Source: Pseudogymnoascus destructans (lineage: Eukaryota; Ascomycota; Leotiomycetes; Thelebolales; Thelebolaceae). Taken from it: 64,000 bases of DNA. The stretch is from assembly GCF_001641265.1 (NCBI RefSeq), contig NW_020167520.1, forward strand, positions 2,418,001-2,482,000, read 5' to 3'. This document shows positions 1-10,935 of this stretch, piece by piece; the first letter of the stretch is position 1; the number at the start of each line of letters is the position of its first letter. The notes beneath the pieces are model-generated. The model saw only the letters and a list, made by a program, of their open reading frames with translations, was not told the DNA's origin and searched no databases. A program made the translations under genes and the position numbers.

Positions 1-1487
1 CTCTGGGTGCCGCCACCCTGGTCACCAGCAGGACCATCAAGACCGCCAACCATGTGGCAATGGAGCAGTTGATGGCCATGAAGGTGTCTACCCGCGAGAA
101 GCTCCGCGACGACGGGTACTTCGCGGCTGGGAGATGGAAGTCCACCAAGAAGGTGCAGGCCTGTACCAATGGCAAGGCTGGGGAGTACAGCTGTAACGGC
201 GTGGACCTACAGGCCTTTGCGAGCCACGAAGACTTGGGAAGCAAGACCAAGGAAGGCAATGATATCTGGGGTATGTCTTTTGACTAAGTTGGGTTACGGG
301 TAGCTGACTGTGATACTTTCTAGGCTGGACGTCAGATGATGGCCGTGAGTTTGGTGCCGTTGGACAAACCGACGGAACCGCCTTTGTGGAGGTCACCAAG
401 GATGGCCAGATCAAGTACCTGGGAAGACTCCCCACCCAGACAAAGAATAGCATTTGGCGTGACATGAAGGTCGTTGATGGATATGTCTACATTGGATCTG
501 AAGCTCCAGGGCACGGCCTGCAAGTCTTCGACCTCCGTAAAGTATGTCAGCCTGGCAATAAGTTGATGATATAATATTCTAACGAAACTACTAGCTTCTG
601 ACGGTCACCGAGCCCAAGGTCTTCGATATCACAAAGGACCTCACGGCGTGGTTCAAGGGTTTCGGCAGCTCCCACAACATCGTTTCGCACGAGGAAGCCA
701 ACATGATCTACGCTGTCGGTACTGCACTCAACTCGTCATGCAAGGGCGGCCTATTCATGGTCGATGTCTCAGACCCTGCGAACCCCACTTCGCCCGGCTG
801 CGCCAGCGAAGACGGATACGTGCATGATGGTGAGTCCTCTATTCCCCGAACCCCCACTCACAGCCTAGTCTAACTCCCCCAGCTCAATGCGTCATCTACA
901 AGGGCCCAGACTCCCAGTACAATGGCAAGGAGATCTGCTTTAACTACAACGAAGACACTCTCACCATCGTCGACGTGACCGACAAGTCTACGCCCAGGCA
1001 GATCTCCAAAACCCCATACGTGGGCTCCTCCTACACCCACCAGGGCTGGATCATCGACCCGGAGAATATGGCGTACCTCCTCCTCGACGACGAGCTCGAT
1101 GAGGTGAAAAAGACCGGTGAGGCCGCAAACGGCCACACCACGACGTACATCTTCGACGTCAGCACCCTCGCCAAGCCCGCCTACAAGGGACTTTACCAGT
1201 CGCCCGTCAAGTCTGTCGACCACAACCAGTACATTATCGATGGCCTGTCGTACCAGTCCAACTACGGCTCCGGACTGCGCATCGTCGATGTTAGCTCCGT
1301 TGCCCAGGACCCTACCGGCAAGGGGTTCAAGGAGGTTGGTTTCTTTGATTGCCACCCTGAGGATGATGCGGTTGGTGGTGAGGTCGAGTTCTTTGGCTCG
1401 TGGAGCGTGTACCCATACTTCAAGAGCGGATATATCCTGTTGAACAGCATTGAGAGGGGTCTGTACTCGCTGAAGCGCAGCGCGTAA
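1..1487 (+). CDS. LVIVD-repeat secreted protein ('regulatory P domain' / choice-of-anchor B type), 5' partial
   Basis: Reading enters the window already open (codons start at base 3), so the start is missing. Exons read as <1-270, 324-541, 595-829 and 883-1487, joined by three introns of 52-53 nt with GT...AG ends (GTATGT, GTATGT, GTGAGT donors) that keep frame. The 441 residues visible include a block resembling the beta-propeller repeats of this family: NDIWGWTSDDGREF, then FVEVTKDGQIKYLGRLPT, then WRDMKVVDGYVYIGSEA and HGLQVFDLRK, later GLFMVDVSDPANP. The first residues (LGAATLVTS) may be the end of a signal peptide, which fits the family's usual secretion; this is inferred. The biochemical role is unknown; 'regulatory P domain' is an inherited database label. 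Confidence 0.85.
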
Positions 1488-1864
1488 ATTAGGCTATGTA
1501 GGTTTGGGTTCTTGTTGGGGTTATGAGTAGGGGTGAGTTACGTTCGTTTACACATTGGAAAATGGCCCTGTCTATGAATATCTACGATATGTGATTAAAT
1601 ATACAGTTACTTCATGTATTTATTTCCAGCTGGACTACATTTATGGGGGCTTGATGCGTTTTCATGTGATCCAACAGTGAGGTTGTACTTCATGTTGGAG
1701 CCTCGAGTTGTTGGTTGGTTGTTGGTTGTGAGTAAGTTAATTGAAGGAGCAGCTCACCTTTATATCTGCCCGTATCAGGGAGTACCAGCCTTTATCATTC
1801 TGACTCCGGAGATATTTTGCCCCCTCAGATTACCTCCATCTGCAAAATAACACCGCAGTCAGCA
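1488..1864. other. Intergenic, no gene seen
   Basis: 3' flank of the LVIVD gene and 5' flank of the thioesterase-like remnant. It has AT-rich stretches and no supported gene. Confidence 0.5.
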
Positions 1865-2580
1865 ATGTCCAAGCCCAGCGCATCCACCGCAAACCAGCCC
1901 GAGCCCTTCATCGTCCTCCCAACCTCCTCCCACACACACACCCTCATCCTCCTCACGGCTCCGGCAACAACGGCTCCAAATTCGGCACCGAGCTCCTCTC
2001 AACCGGCACCTCCTCCAAAGGACACACCTTCACCACCGTCTTCCCCGGCACAAAATTCATCTTCCCCAACGCCCGCAAGCGGCGCTCAAGCGCCTTCCCC
2101 AGTGATAAACCAGTGGTTCGACATCGCTTCTGTAGAGGACCCGTCGCATAGAAGGGATACACAGGTGCAAGGTCTGGTGGAGTCGGCGGAGCATGTACGG
2201 TCTATTATTGCAAGGAGCTGGAGACGATTCCAAGGGGGGATATTGTGCTGGGGGGGTTGAGTCAGTCTGAGTCTGGAGTTTTCGCTAGGTGGATACTTTG
2301 GGATGAGTGCGTGGATGTCATTTAGGGAGGATATTGAGGATGTCATCGTGCCGGTTGAGGAAGAAGATGACCCTTTCGCTGATGACGAGTCGGATGGAGA
2401 GGCGCTAGAGTCGCCGCTTTTGGCGGTCGGTTTGGTGAGAGATATCTTGTTAGTAGACGCTGCGACGCTGAGCACAGAGAGGACGAGCTTGATGACGCCG
2501 GTTCTCTTGTGCCATGGGGGAGACAATGAGAAGGTGAAGTGAAAGCTGGGGGAGGAGGCCGCTCAGTGCCTTGCGACGTA
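1865..2580 (+). pseudogene. Decayed acyl-protein thioesterase / carboxylesterase-like gene
   Basis: Starts at ATG 1865 (MSKPSASTANQPEPFIVLP). After one frame change near 1953 the text reads HGSGNNGSKFGTELLSTG, then FPGTKFIFPNARKRRSSAF; a second change near 2100 gives INQWFDIASVEDPSHRR; a third near 2213 gives PRGDIVLGGLSQ. About 30 nt after the nucleophile elbow GLSQ appear deleted before GYFGMSAWMSFREDIEDV. The tail VLLCHGGDNEKVK is cut by TGA at 2540-2542 and TAG at 2578-2580. These are recognisable landmarks of the phospholipase/carboxylesterase (APT1-like) alpha/beta hydrolase family, which deacylates palmitoylated proteins. Several independent frameshifts plus loss of the nucleophile region make function unlikely. 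Confidence 0.75.
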
Positions 2581-3153
2581 GTCTTCGGCCAGAAATTCCT
2601 CTATGACACAGATGCCTTTAACAAGTGTCCGGAGCTTCTCGACATCCCTCCTACGAAACAGAATCGGCAATTCGAAAAATATAAGCAGCAATATGAGTTC
2701 ATGATCTTCATGGATAATATATTCCCTCGTTTAAGATTCTCAAAAAAGCCGAAACTAGCTGTGGATATTTAGGGGTAGCATGAAAGAAATTGGAACGCTG
2801 AGCAGTATCGCCGCTCGAATAATACAGAAGAGAAGTTACGTTGTTGCCACAAGATAAGCAGGAAGCGGCTCGAAGGGCCGAGAAAAGGTGCATAAAGGAC
2901 TGGAAAACCAAGCATGACGATTGTCGGCTCTGTCGTACTAGGTCGACTACATAGGGACAAGGGGAATCTACAAATAGGGGTTTGGGAAGTTGGATTTATC
3001 ATATTTTTTTTATATACCACTTGGATTCAAATTTAGTGTCAATGGCAGATTGAGCGTTGTCGAATTCATATATTTTAATACTATTTTATTATCAGCTTAG
3101 AATTCATTATCGTTCATCATCGTTAAAACTAGGGGTTGCCCCGTTCGAGCACT
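2581..3153. other. Unassigned stretch after the thioesterase remnant
   Basis: Contains an open stretch to 2772 that includes FLYDTDAFNKCPELLDIPP, with a protein-like composition but no family I recognise. It does not match the expected thioesterase C-terminus. The rest is AT-rich with no gene seen. Confidence 0.35.
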
Positions 3154-3158
3154 GTTAG

Positions 3159-3284
3159 TGTTGGAACATGGGATGTTCCTGATAGTACGCTGCACAGCGT
3201 AGATTGTATACTGGATGTATATAAGGGCTCCGCCCGCCCGTAGTTACTCAATCAAGTCGTCAAACTCCAATTATGTGTTCAACA
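3159..3284 (+). mobile_element. Solo LTR (126 bp) with 5-bp target duplication
   Basis: Begins TGTTGGAAC and ends TTCAACA, so the ends form the inverted repeat TGTTG/CAACA. It is flanked by GTTAG on both sides (3154-3158 and 3285-3289), a perfect 5-bp target-site duplication. A TATA-like TATATAAGG lies near 3218. The end style resembles Ty1/copia LTRs; the short length and lack of internal sequence suggest a solo LTR left by recombination. Orientation is taken from the TATA box. Confidence 0.7.
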
Positions 3285-3289
3285 GTTAG

Positions 3290-3691
3290 TAGGATGGGCC
3301 ACTGCATGCGCCTTTGTAAATAAAAGGGTCTCAGCGGGTTCCAGAGGCACGAGTTACATTTACGATACTTCCCTTACGATAATTGCCAATAGCTCCTATA
3401 TCTGTGGGTAGGCGCTCTATGGTGTGGGATCGGGGTTGGTAATTTTCCATACCTCTGAATTCTGTTAGCGCAGCTAGCAACATAACTAACAAAACCAACA
3501 GGGCGGCACGCCATTGATTTAGTCCTCCATGAGGCCGGCCGTACAATTTAACCCTGTGGAACAGAACGATTGTTATCGGTTTGTAGCGCTAGCTGGGCGG
3601 GCGGCTATATTGGCCCACGTTTAGCGTGGGGGCTGCCGCTCCAACGTATATGTCTATTCTCAGCCACACAAAACTGATATTTTTAGTAATG
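3290..3691. other. Intergenic, no gene seen
   Basis: AT-rich spacer between the solo LTR and the mariner element. No feature supported. Confidence 0.5.
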
Positions 3692-3829
3692 TACAGTTGG
3701 GTCAAATAAGTGTTCGTCGTTTTCAGCCACCAAAACGCCATGAAAAAAAGCAACGAGTGCGGGGTACTCCCTCTTCAAAAGGATAATATAGATAGAAATA
3801 GTGAGTTGTAGATACTGTCATCAATTATT

Positions 3830-4894
3830 ATGGCTCTCCTACCGAAGAGTACTCGTAGAGAGACCTCTGTTGCAAAGCGAGCAACATGCTGGACTTGGTA
3901 CAAGGCTGGCAAGACAGTGACTGAGATTTCCCGCCTAGAACGCCTACCCCGCACTACTGTAACTACAATTATCCACAGAGCAAAGGCTTCCGACCTACAA
4001 GCTCAGCAAGTCAAGTTTGAGAGCAAGGCACGCTCGGGGGCCCCTAGGAAGCTTACTATCCGAGCAGAGAGGGCCTTAGTGCGTGCTGCTGTTACAGATT
4101 GCAGAGCTCCACTAATTGCGCTCTGCACACCGAGCAAGAGCGGCTCTCAGATCACAAAACCAACAGTACGCAATGCTCTAAAAAAGTACAACAAAGGACG
4201 GAGAAAACCACGCAAGAAGCCGTTCCTTAAGCCTGCTCACAAGAAAGGCCGGCTACAGTGGTGTAAAGCAAACAGAAACGTGGATTTTGGACTTATTATA
4301 TGGTCTGATGAGTCTACATTTGAAGTTGGCTATGATAGTCGCAACTTTTGGGTTACCCGAGGCCCAGGAGAAGAATTTTGGGAGAAACACCTAAAGCCTA
4401 CTTTCAAATCAGGCCGTACTTCAATTTCTGTGTGGGGTTGCTTTATGGGAGCAGAGATTGGACCGTTGGTTGTGCTTCCTAAAGGGCAGCGGATGAACCA
4501 GCAACTATACACAGAACTAGTTCTCAAACCCTACTTTATCCCATTCTACGAGAAGATGGTTGCAAAGTACGGCCCACAAGTACGTATACAAGAAGATGGA
4601 GCAAAATTCCACTTTGCTCCTATTGCTGCAAACTACAAGAGGCTCTGTATGGTACAGAGTTTACCATGGCCGCCACAGAGCCCTGACCTTGCCCCTATTG
4701 AAAACGTGTGGCAGCAAGCAAAGCTACAAGTGTCTACTCGACGGCATAGGATCAAGAACATTGCAGAAATGGAGGTGGCGGTACTCTACGAGTGGTCACG
4801 TATACAGGCTAGTTTTCTCAAAACCTTAGCTGACTCAATGCCAAAAAGGATTGCATTATGCATTAAGGCAAAGGGTGGTAGTATTAAATATTAA
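3830..4894 (+). CDS. Tc1/mariner transposase (DD34E)
   Basis: 354 residues in one uninterrupted frame. The N-terminal third holds two helix-turn-helix-like segments (AGKTVTEISRLERLPRTTV and the KLTIRAERALVRAA region) that would bind the inverted repeats. The DDE core is complete: first Asp in IIWSDEST (about residue 160), second Asp in QEDGAKFH, Glu in SPDLAPIENVW exactly 34 residues later. That spacing is the Tc1-like DD34E signature. All catalytic residues are present, so the enzyme may be active. Only its 3' flank, not the coding region, is interrupted by the nested pogo element. Confidence 0.92.
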   Translation: MALLPKSTRRETSVAKRATCWTWYKAGKTVTEISRLERLPRTTVTTIIHRAKASDLQAQQVKFESKARSGAPRKLTIRAERALVRAAVTDCRAPLIALCTPSKSGSQITKPTVRNALKKYNKGRRKPRKKPFLKPAHKKGRLQWCKANRNVDFGLIIWSDESTFEVGYDSRNFWVTRGPGEEFWEKHLKPTFKSGRTSISVWGCFMGAEIGPLVVLPKGQRMNQQLYTELVLKPYFIPFYEKMVAKYGPQVRIQEDGAKFHFAPIAANYKRLCMVQSLPWPPQSPDLAPIENVWQQAKLQVSTRRHRIKNIAEMEVAVLYEWSRIQASFLKTLADSMPKRIALCIKAKGGSIKY

Positions 4895-4914
4895 TCTATA
4901 TTACTCTAGCTATA

Positions 4915-6774
4915 ACGTACATGTATAGCGAAAGCGCCAAACAAGCGAAAGCGCCAAAATGATGCGGTGACCAAACCCCCCAACTAAATGTTAAATTCCT
5001 CAACAACAAAACATGCCCCATAAAAACGATGAAAGCCAATTAGTGCTAGCTATCCAGGCTATGCAAAGCGACCCAAAGTTACGCCTTCGAGTTGCTGCTA
5101 GGATCTATTCTGTGGACCACCGCAAGCTAGGTCGTCGTCTAGAAGGTGTACCTTCACGACGCGATATCCAAGCCAACTCACGGAAATTAACTAACCTAGA
5201 GGAGTCCGTCCTTGTTCAGTATATACTCGACCTAGCTGCCAAAGGGTTTCCTCCTCGGCTGTCTGTTGTTGAAGATATGGCAAGTCGACTACTTGCAACA
5301 CGCGACGCGTCACGCGTTGGGTCGCGTTGGGCTTCAAACTTTGTTAAGCGGCGTGTAGAGCTCCAGACACGCTTTCAGCGCAAATACGACTACCAGAGGG
5401 CTAAGTGCGAAGATCCAGAAGTTATTAATGGCTGGTTTGAGCTTGTGCGTAACACAATTGCGAAATATGGTATCGATGAAGCAGATATCTACAACTTTGA
5501 TGAGACTGGGTTTATGATGGGCGTTATCTCAACTGCTATGGTTGTAACAAGCTCAGACGGGCGGGCAAAAGCAAAGAAGGTACAGCCTGGTAATCGGGAA
5601 TGGGTTACAGTAATCCAAGGCGTTAGTTCTCAAGGTTGGGCAGTACCACCATTTATCATTGTTGCAGGCAAAAACCACCTTACATCTTGGTATGAGAATA
5701 GTGGATTTTCAAGCGATTGGGTGATTTCTGTTACTGAAAATGGCTGGACTACAAACGAGAGAGGCATGGATTGGATTCAGCACTTTGAGAAGCATACAAA
5801 GGCCCGGAGTGTTGGTGGTTATCGCTTGTTAGTCCTTGATGGTCATGAGAGCCACCACTCAGATGAGTTTGAGGAGTACTGCAAGGAACACAACATTATT
5901 ACGCTTTGTATGCCTGCTCACTCTTCTCATCTACTCCAGCCACTTGATGTTGGCTGTTTCGGCCCGTTAAAGCAGGCCTATGGTCGGCAAATTGAAGATA
6001 TGATGCAGGCTCATATTTCTCATATTACAAAGGATGACTTCTTTCCTGCCTTCCACGCTGCATTTAACACTACAATGACGGAAAGTAACATTTGAGGCGG
6101 GTTCCGAGGGGCAGGGCTTCTTCCATTTGACCCTGAGAGAGTGATATCTACACTTGATCTTAAGTTAAGGACACCAACGCCTCCAAGCTCCCGCCCAGGT
6201 ACTGCTCAACCTTGGGTTTCTCAGACACCAAACAACCCAATTGAAGCTATGTCACAGTCTACATTTATTAAAACTCGGATTTCACGCCATCAAAATAGCT
6301 CTCCAACCTCAATCTATGTAGCTGTTGACCAGTTTACAAAGGGTGCATCGCAAATAATGCATCAATTAGCACTGCTAAAGGGAGAGAACCAAAACCTACG
6401 ACAGGCAAATGAAGTACTAAGCAAGCGCCGGAGAGCTAGGAAAACACGACTACAGCAAGGAGGATCACTTAGTCAACAAGGGGCGCAAGAGCTACAGGAT
6501 GAGAGGGATGTTGTGCAGCAGGTAGAGCAGGAAATAAGGGCAAGCCGTGGTCGGAAGCCAAGGGAAGAAACCCGTGCCCGTCGCTGTGGCAAGTGTGGTG
6601 AGACTGGGCACAATGCGCGCACGTGTCAGATTGTAATAGACACCTCTGAGGAAGAGGACTCCGAGTAGTTTCAATTGATTTCTAATGTTGTGGTAGATTT
6701 ATCGCAATGTTTGTCGTGAGGGTAGATAATTTTGGCGCTTTCGCTTGTTTGGCGCTTTCGCTATACATGTACGT
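4915..6774 (+). mobile_element. Fot1/pogo element, copy 1 (nested in mariner)
   Basis: 1860 bp with 46-bp terminal inverted repeats at 4915-4960 and 6729-6774, starting ACGTACATGTATAGCG. Each repeat contains the module GCGAAAGCGCCAAA twice in tandem. TA target duplications lie at 4913-4914 and 6775-6776. It encodes one transposase with an internal stop. Nearly identical to the copy starting at 36023. Confidence 0.93.
5013..6668 (+). pseudogene. Pogo/Fot1 transposase with one in-frame TGA
   Basis: 552 codons in one frame, broken only by TGA at 6093-6095. Before the stop come a psq-type helix-turn-helix N-terminus, a CENP-B-type segment and the DDE_1 core (NFDETGFMMG, LVLDGHESHHSD, QPLDVGCFGPLK carry the acidic triad). 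After the stop the same frame continues GGFRGAGLLPFDPE, a coiled-coil-like stretch and a C-terminal CCHC zinc knuckle (CGKCGETGHNARTC). A related element in this window has CGA (Arg) at the stop position and the intact copy at 29688-31343 has Gln. The first 360 residues already include the whole catalytic core, so a truncated protein could still be made. Confidence 0.88.
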
Positions 6775-6885
6775 TAGTACATTTCAATTTTTATTCAATT
6801 CCAAAGCGTTGTGGTTGAGTTATTTACGATTGATTTTATGGTTGTGGTTCTTCGGAGCGACGAACACTTATTTGACCCAACTGTA

Positions 6886-7969
6886 CTAATAGTGTCATAT
6901 CTAGGGCTACCTATTGCTAGAATAGCCGTTTCAGAACCGGTTTGGTAGGTTAGATGTTTGGCTATGGTTTTCTAATGACTTGTAATGTTAGTTGGTTAGT
7001 TTCGAGTCGAAAGTTTCAACCTGGCCGCAGTCTTTAAAAGACTGCGGCCGGGATTGGCTAAGGTGGCTTTGAGGCCGATATCGTCGTATTGGTAATAGGT
7101 GTGAGAGGAGGGGGGTTCGCAGGACTCTAAGTATTGAGAGAAGAGTTTTTGGTTGTTGTTTTTTAGGGACGAGTGGGAGGTCTTGTGGACTGGAGGGAGC
7201 ATAGAAAGGCTCCATCAAGATTCTCAGCTCGTTAGGCGCGGGCTCTCCATGCACTGGGTGGACAGGTTCAATGCTGTTGATGGGCCTGCGAAACATAATG
7301 TTAGCCTTTAGCTTTCCTCATTGTCCAAATTAGCATTAGAGGGAGCAAGTCAAGACTTGATACTTGTCGCCAATGTAGGCGGAACTATCGAAGGGGGTAT
7401 CATATATACGTACACCTGTAGCAGACATGCTGCTTCGTATCATCTTGAACCTCACAAGTTCATCAGCCCTCGTAGGAAGCACGTAGCTGTATCTCTTTAA
7501 ACAATGCTTCCAGACTCTCTCTCGTGACGGATAACCTGGTAGGAGAGGACGTTCAAGACAGTATATGTAACTAAACGCGTCTTTGTATTTCTCATTATCA
7601 AGATGCGGGGGGGGTTTGATGGTGCGAGACTGCGTATCCGCTCATGTTTAACAGCACCTAAAAGTAGAAATAATTCGTAGAATAGAAGCGATGAGCTCGT
7701 AGAAAGACAACCAAACAAGAAGATCAATTGTCGAAAAGATTTTCAGGAGACACACGGCCGATGGGTGCGGCGCAGAGTTGCACCGCAGAGGTACAGCCTG
7801 TCGTTGAGGCCCAGGCCTCTCTGGCGTGTCTGTATAACAGGGACCTAATTGGGGGCTGGGAGATGCAGCATATTCGAACACATTTCTCTATCATCTTCAA
7901 AGTACTTCATCGCTCTCTTGCGGATCAAAAAATCCGTTTCCGATGTAAAGCAGCAAATGCATCAAGGCT
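6886..7969. other. Intergenic with a perfect hairpin
   Basis: No supported gene. At 7023-7049 there is a perfect inverted repeat: 13-bp arms beginning GGCCGCAGTCTTT around a single A. Several short open stretches lack family signatures. Confidence 0.45.
7023..7049. repeat. Perfect 13-bp-arm palindrome
   Basis: Arms GGCCGCAGTCTTT and AAAGACTGCGGCC are separated by one A. It is GC-rich in an AT-rich spacer and not attached to any recognised transposon end. Function unknown. Confidence 0.75.
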
Positions 7970-9036
7970 ACGAGCTGCCGAAACGCTTGAATGGTTTCCC
8001 TCGAGTAGCTGAGAAGCTCGCCTCGGACCCTGACAAGACGACCACGACACTTCGACCGGCTGTCGGCGAGGAGTCTGATACTACGCGAGGCGGAATTGGC
8101 AGAGCTAGAGGCGGAGCAGGATAGATTAGATCAGGAGGATAAGGACTCGACGTCAGGAGAGGTGCGCGACTGTCATACCGACTGGAGCACGTTCGAGAGA
8201 CTGGCGACGGGGAGAGATCCAAACGGCGACCCGACGACCCCGGACAGGCTGCGAAATTAGAATTTGCATTAAAAACCAGAGCGAAAATAAAAGAGTACCG
8301 TAAGACGTTCGCTCATATTTAATCCGCCATTTGAATTTGAAACAGCAGACGCTATTGAACTCCAAGCCGCCGGCTGCGACGACTATAAAGGGCATGGGAG
8401 GATGGTCCTTGGATACGTATAAGGGGAAACAGTACGGTTCACCGAGCCTTGGGGGGCTAGTGAGAAGAGATTCGATGATCCGTATGATCCGTATGATCTC
8501 GTCGCGCTGCGCGTGCCGGCGGATCAAGACCGGCTCTCCGAGTTCATCTTGAACTATTTTGGCGGCTTCTTTCTAGTTCGTCCCTTTCCCATCTACAATC
8601 CCCTCTTTTACAAAAAGACGCATACTCACACCTACCTACCCCTCAGGCAACATCAACAGACGCCCGCTCCTCCTACATCCGCGAATCCACCCTCGCCAAA
8701 ACCATCGCCATCATCTCCTCCATCCTCTTCGCCATCCTCCTCTTCGGCTCCATCGCCCCCCTCTACTTCGTGCACAACGGCCTCGCCCTCTTCGGCATGC
8801 TAGGTGGCTGGACCGTCCTCTTCGCCGTCTGCGTCGGCTGGCTGACGAACGCGCGACGCGATCAGATCTCTGCGGCGACGGCGGCGTATTGTGCGGTGCT
8901 GGTGGTGTTTGTTAGTGGGACGCTTGGGGGGGCGGGGTCAGGGGGGTGGAACTGTACGCGGGTTGGGTGTGTTGAATACGTTATGAGTGCTGTTATGAAT
9001 CTTATTAATCTTCTGAATTACCTAGGAAGTTATTAG
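7970..9036 (+). pseudogene. Decayed DUF6594 membrane-protein gene
   Basis: Family landmarks occur in order but in shifting frames: GFPRVAEKLASDPDKTTT near 7993, then FDRLSARSLILREAELAELE (8051 on), STFERLA (8190s), KLEFALKTRAKIKEYRK (8254 on), DDPYDPYDLVALRVP and DQDRLSEFILNYFG (8474-8560). A probable intron ends at CAG near 8647. The C-terminal part is well kept: SYIRESTLAKTIAIISS, two hydrophobic helices, LTNARRDQISAATAAY and LVVFVSG. DUF6594 proteins are fungal, with an alpha-helical front and two to three C-terminal membrane helices; their function is unknown. At least three frame changes and in-frame stops (8258-8260, 8320-8322) indicate a pseudogene. Confidence 0.75.
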
Positions 9037-10040
9037 AGCCTTTCTACGTTCTAGTTACTCGGAAGTTAAGCCAACGGGAAAAGTTCTAACGTCCTAACTA
9101 TAGGTATCAATTCCCAGCTTTACACAATCCATCTCCAGACTCTCAGGCGGCAGGTTTAATTAAGTATTAGATATCACCTACGAGTGTTATAAACATTCGT
9201 TCCTTCCTTCTGAAACCCTCTCATCCCCTCTTTCCTCACCCCTTCATCATACAAACCCATCCCACAGCGTCAACCACGATAATATATAGGACACGGTGAT
9301 AGGGGGCTGTGCAAGACATCCAGGGGACGGAGTGTAACCCATCTCGGAAGATGAGAGGGGAGAGGAGGCGACAAGTACACAATGACGACGTTCGATGCGC
9401 TGTTCACAACATGACAACACCTTACCTTCACCGGTGAGCTCAGCGTCTGGAAAATAATCGCCCTCCCCCAAACCAAGCGTCGCGCGCGCCTGTCCATGCA
9501 TGTAGTAAGCAGCGAAGGAAGGCGCTTGCTTACCTCAACTCACCTCACCGGCGGCTCCTGGGTCGTCGACAGGGTCGCGTTGAAACAGATATGAAGCAGT
9601 CACGTGAGACCCGTAATCGGAATGTGGTGGTACGCAAGTGGACTCCACTCGAATTAGAGTTTTTGTCTAGAGAAGAAACAAGATGGTGCTGAAAGCGAGC
9701 AGTGGCGGCAAGGTTTCTATTCTTTTGTCCTTGAAGGAAAGGGAGGAACACGAGCAGTGGGTGGAGGTATTTGGGAGGTACGGAGTAGAATACGGTTGAT
9801 TGTGCACTAGGTCGTTCTGGAAAGAGACTTATGCAGTAATCTATCTTACATTTGTCTCGGGGGGTGGCTGGGAGCAGATCTCAGTTGACGGGAAGTTTGG
9901 AAAGTGGAAAAGGAGGGGGTGATTGGCGTATCAGGCCGCTACATGGGCTAGGTATTAGAGTAGCATATAGTGTGGATAGGCTGTGAACGGCGCCTAGTAC
10001 ATTTACCCCTGGGCCCTGAAACAGTTAGATTTACCTAGCT
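9037..10040. other. Intergenic, no gene seen
   Basis: About 1 kb between the DUF6594 remnant and the 9-bp satellite. Only small open stretches without family signatures. Confidence 0.5.
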
Positions 10041-10372
10041 CTAACTACACTAACTACACTACACTAACTACACTAACTACACTAACTACACTAACTACAC
10101 TAACTACACTAACTACACTAACTACACTAACTACACTAACTACACTAACTACACTAACTACACTAACTACACTAACTACACTAACACTAACTACACTAAC
10201 TACACTAACACTAACTACACTAAACACTAACTACACTAACTACACTAACACTAACTACACTAAACACTAACTACACTAACTACACTAACTACACTAACTG
10301 CACTAACTACACTAACTACACTAACTACACTAACTACACTAACTACACTAACTACACTAACTACACTAACTA
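10041..10372. repeat. 9-bp tandem satellite (CACTAACTA)n
   Basis: About 330 bp of the 9-mer CACTAACTA, roughly 36 units, with a few shortened units (CACTAA) and one CTGCACTAA variant. The plus strand is almost free of G. It starts about 900 bp and ends about 560 bp before the BAR gene start codon. Confidence 0.95.
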
Positions 10373-10935
10373 AAAATACACTAGAAACATTAGAAACAGC
10401 AACCCCGCCCATCATCTCCCCCATCCCCTCCCAACCACTGGCTCTCCTTCTTCCTCTCTCATACACGAACTTTAACCACACATCACCAATAAACCAACTC
10501 TACTCTCTTACACCCCCAGAATACTCTGGACGACGATCGTTGATTCTATATATTACTATCCTGGTACTATAACCGCCGCTCGTTAATTGTTGATCGTTAA
10601 TTTCCTTTATCTACCCCAGCCGTCGCCACTGACAACCTGCCCACCCTGCACCGCATCGAGAGACCACAACAATTTAGATTAGATTAATTGCGGTAGGACA
10701 TCCCCCTCGAAACTGACATACAATACCCTCAAATACCCCATTGTCGTCGCTGGTCGGGGACATCACACATTCGCTCAACTACTACTACCGAATAATACAC
10801 CTTACAACCGAATCAATTGACTTCGAAACGAGAGAACACGACACTCCAAACCACACCCCTTTCTTATCGCCGAAATTTGGCAACACGCATACCTTCCCAG
10901 CAAACTCACGCAATACTCCTCACAACACCGCAGCC
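10373..10935 (+). promoter_or_regulatory. Upstream region / 5' leader of the BAR gene
   Basis: C- and A-rich, pyrimidine-poor in G, continuing the strand bias of the satellite; typical of fungal promoters and 5' leaders. No sharp TATA box was identified. The start at 10936 follows CCGCAGCC, a good Kozak-like context. Confidence 0.4.

Larger units (their letters stand above)
3694..6883 (+). mobile_element. Tc1/mariner-type element, interrupted by a nested pogo element
   Basis: 26-bp terminal inverted repeats begin CAGTTGGGTCAAATAAGTG at 3694-3719 and are mirrored at 6858-6883. TA dinucleotides at 3692-3693 and 6884-6885 are the target duplication. The element encodes one transposase (3830-4894). 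The pogo element at 4915-6774 sits in its 3' untranslated part. Removing that insert and one TA gives an element of about 1.33 kb, a normal Tc1/mariner size. This orders events: mariner first, pogo later. Confidence 0.9.

Noticed and set aside
10041..10372. Possible interstitial telomere repeat
   Set aside because: The unit is CACTAACTA, not the fungal TTAGGG/CCCTAA; no subtelomeric context.
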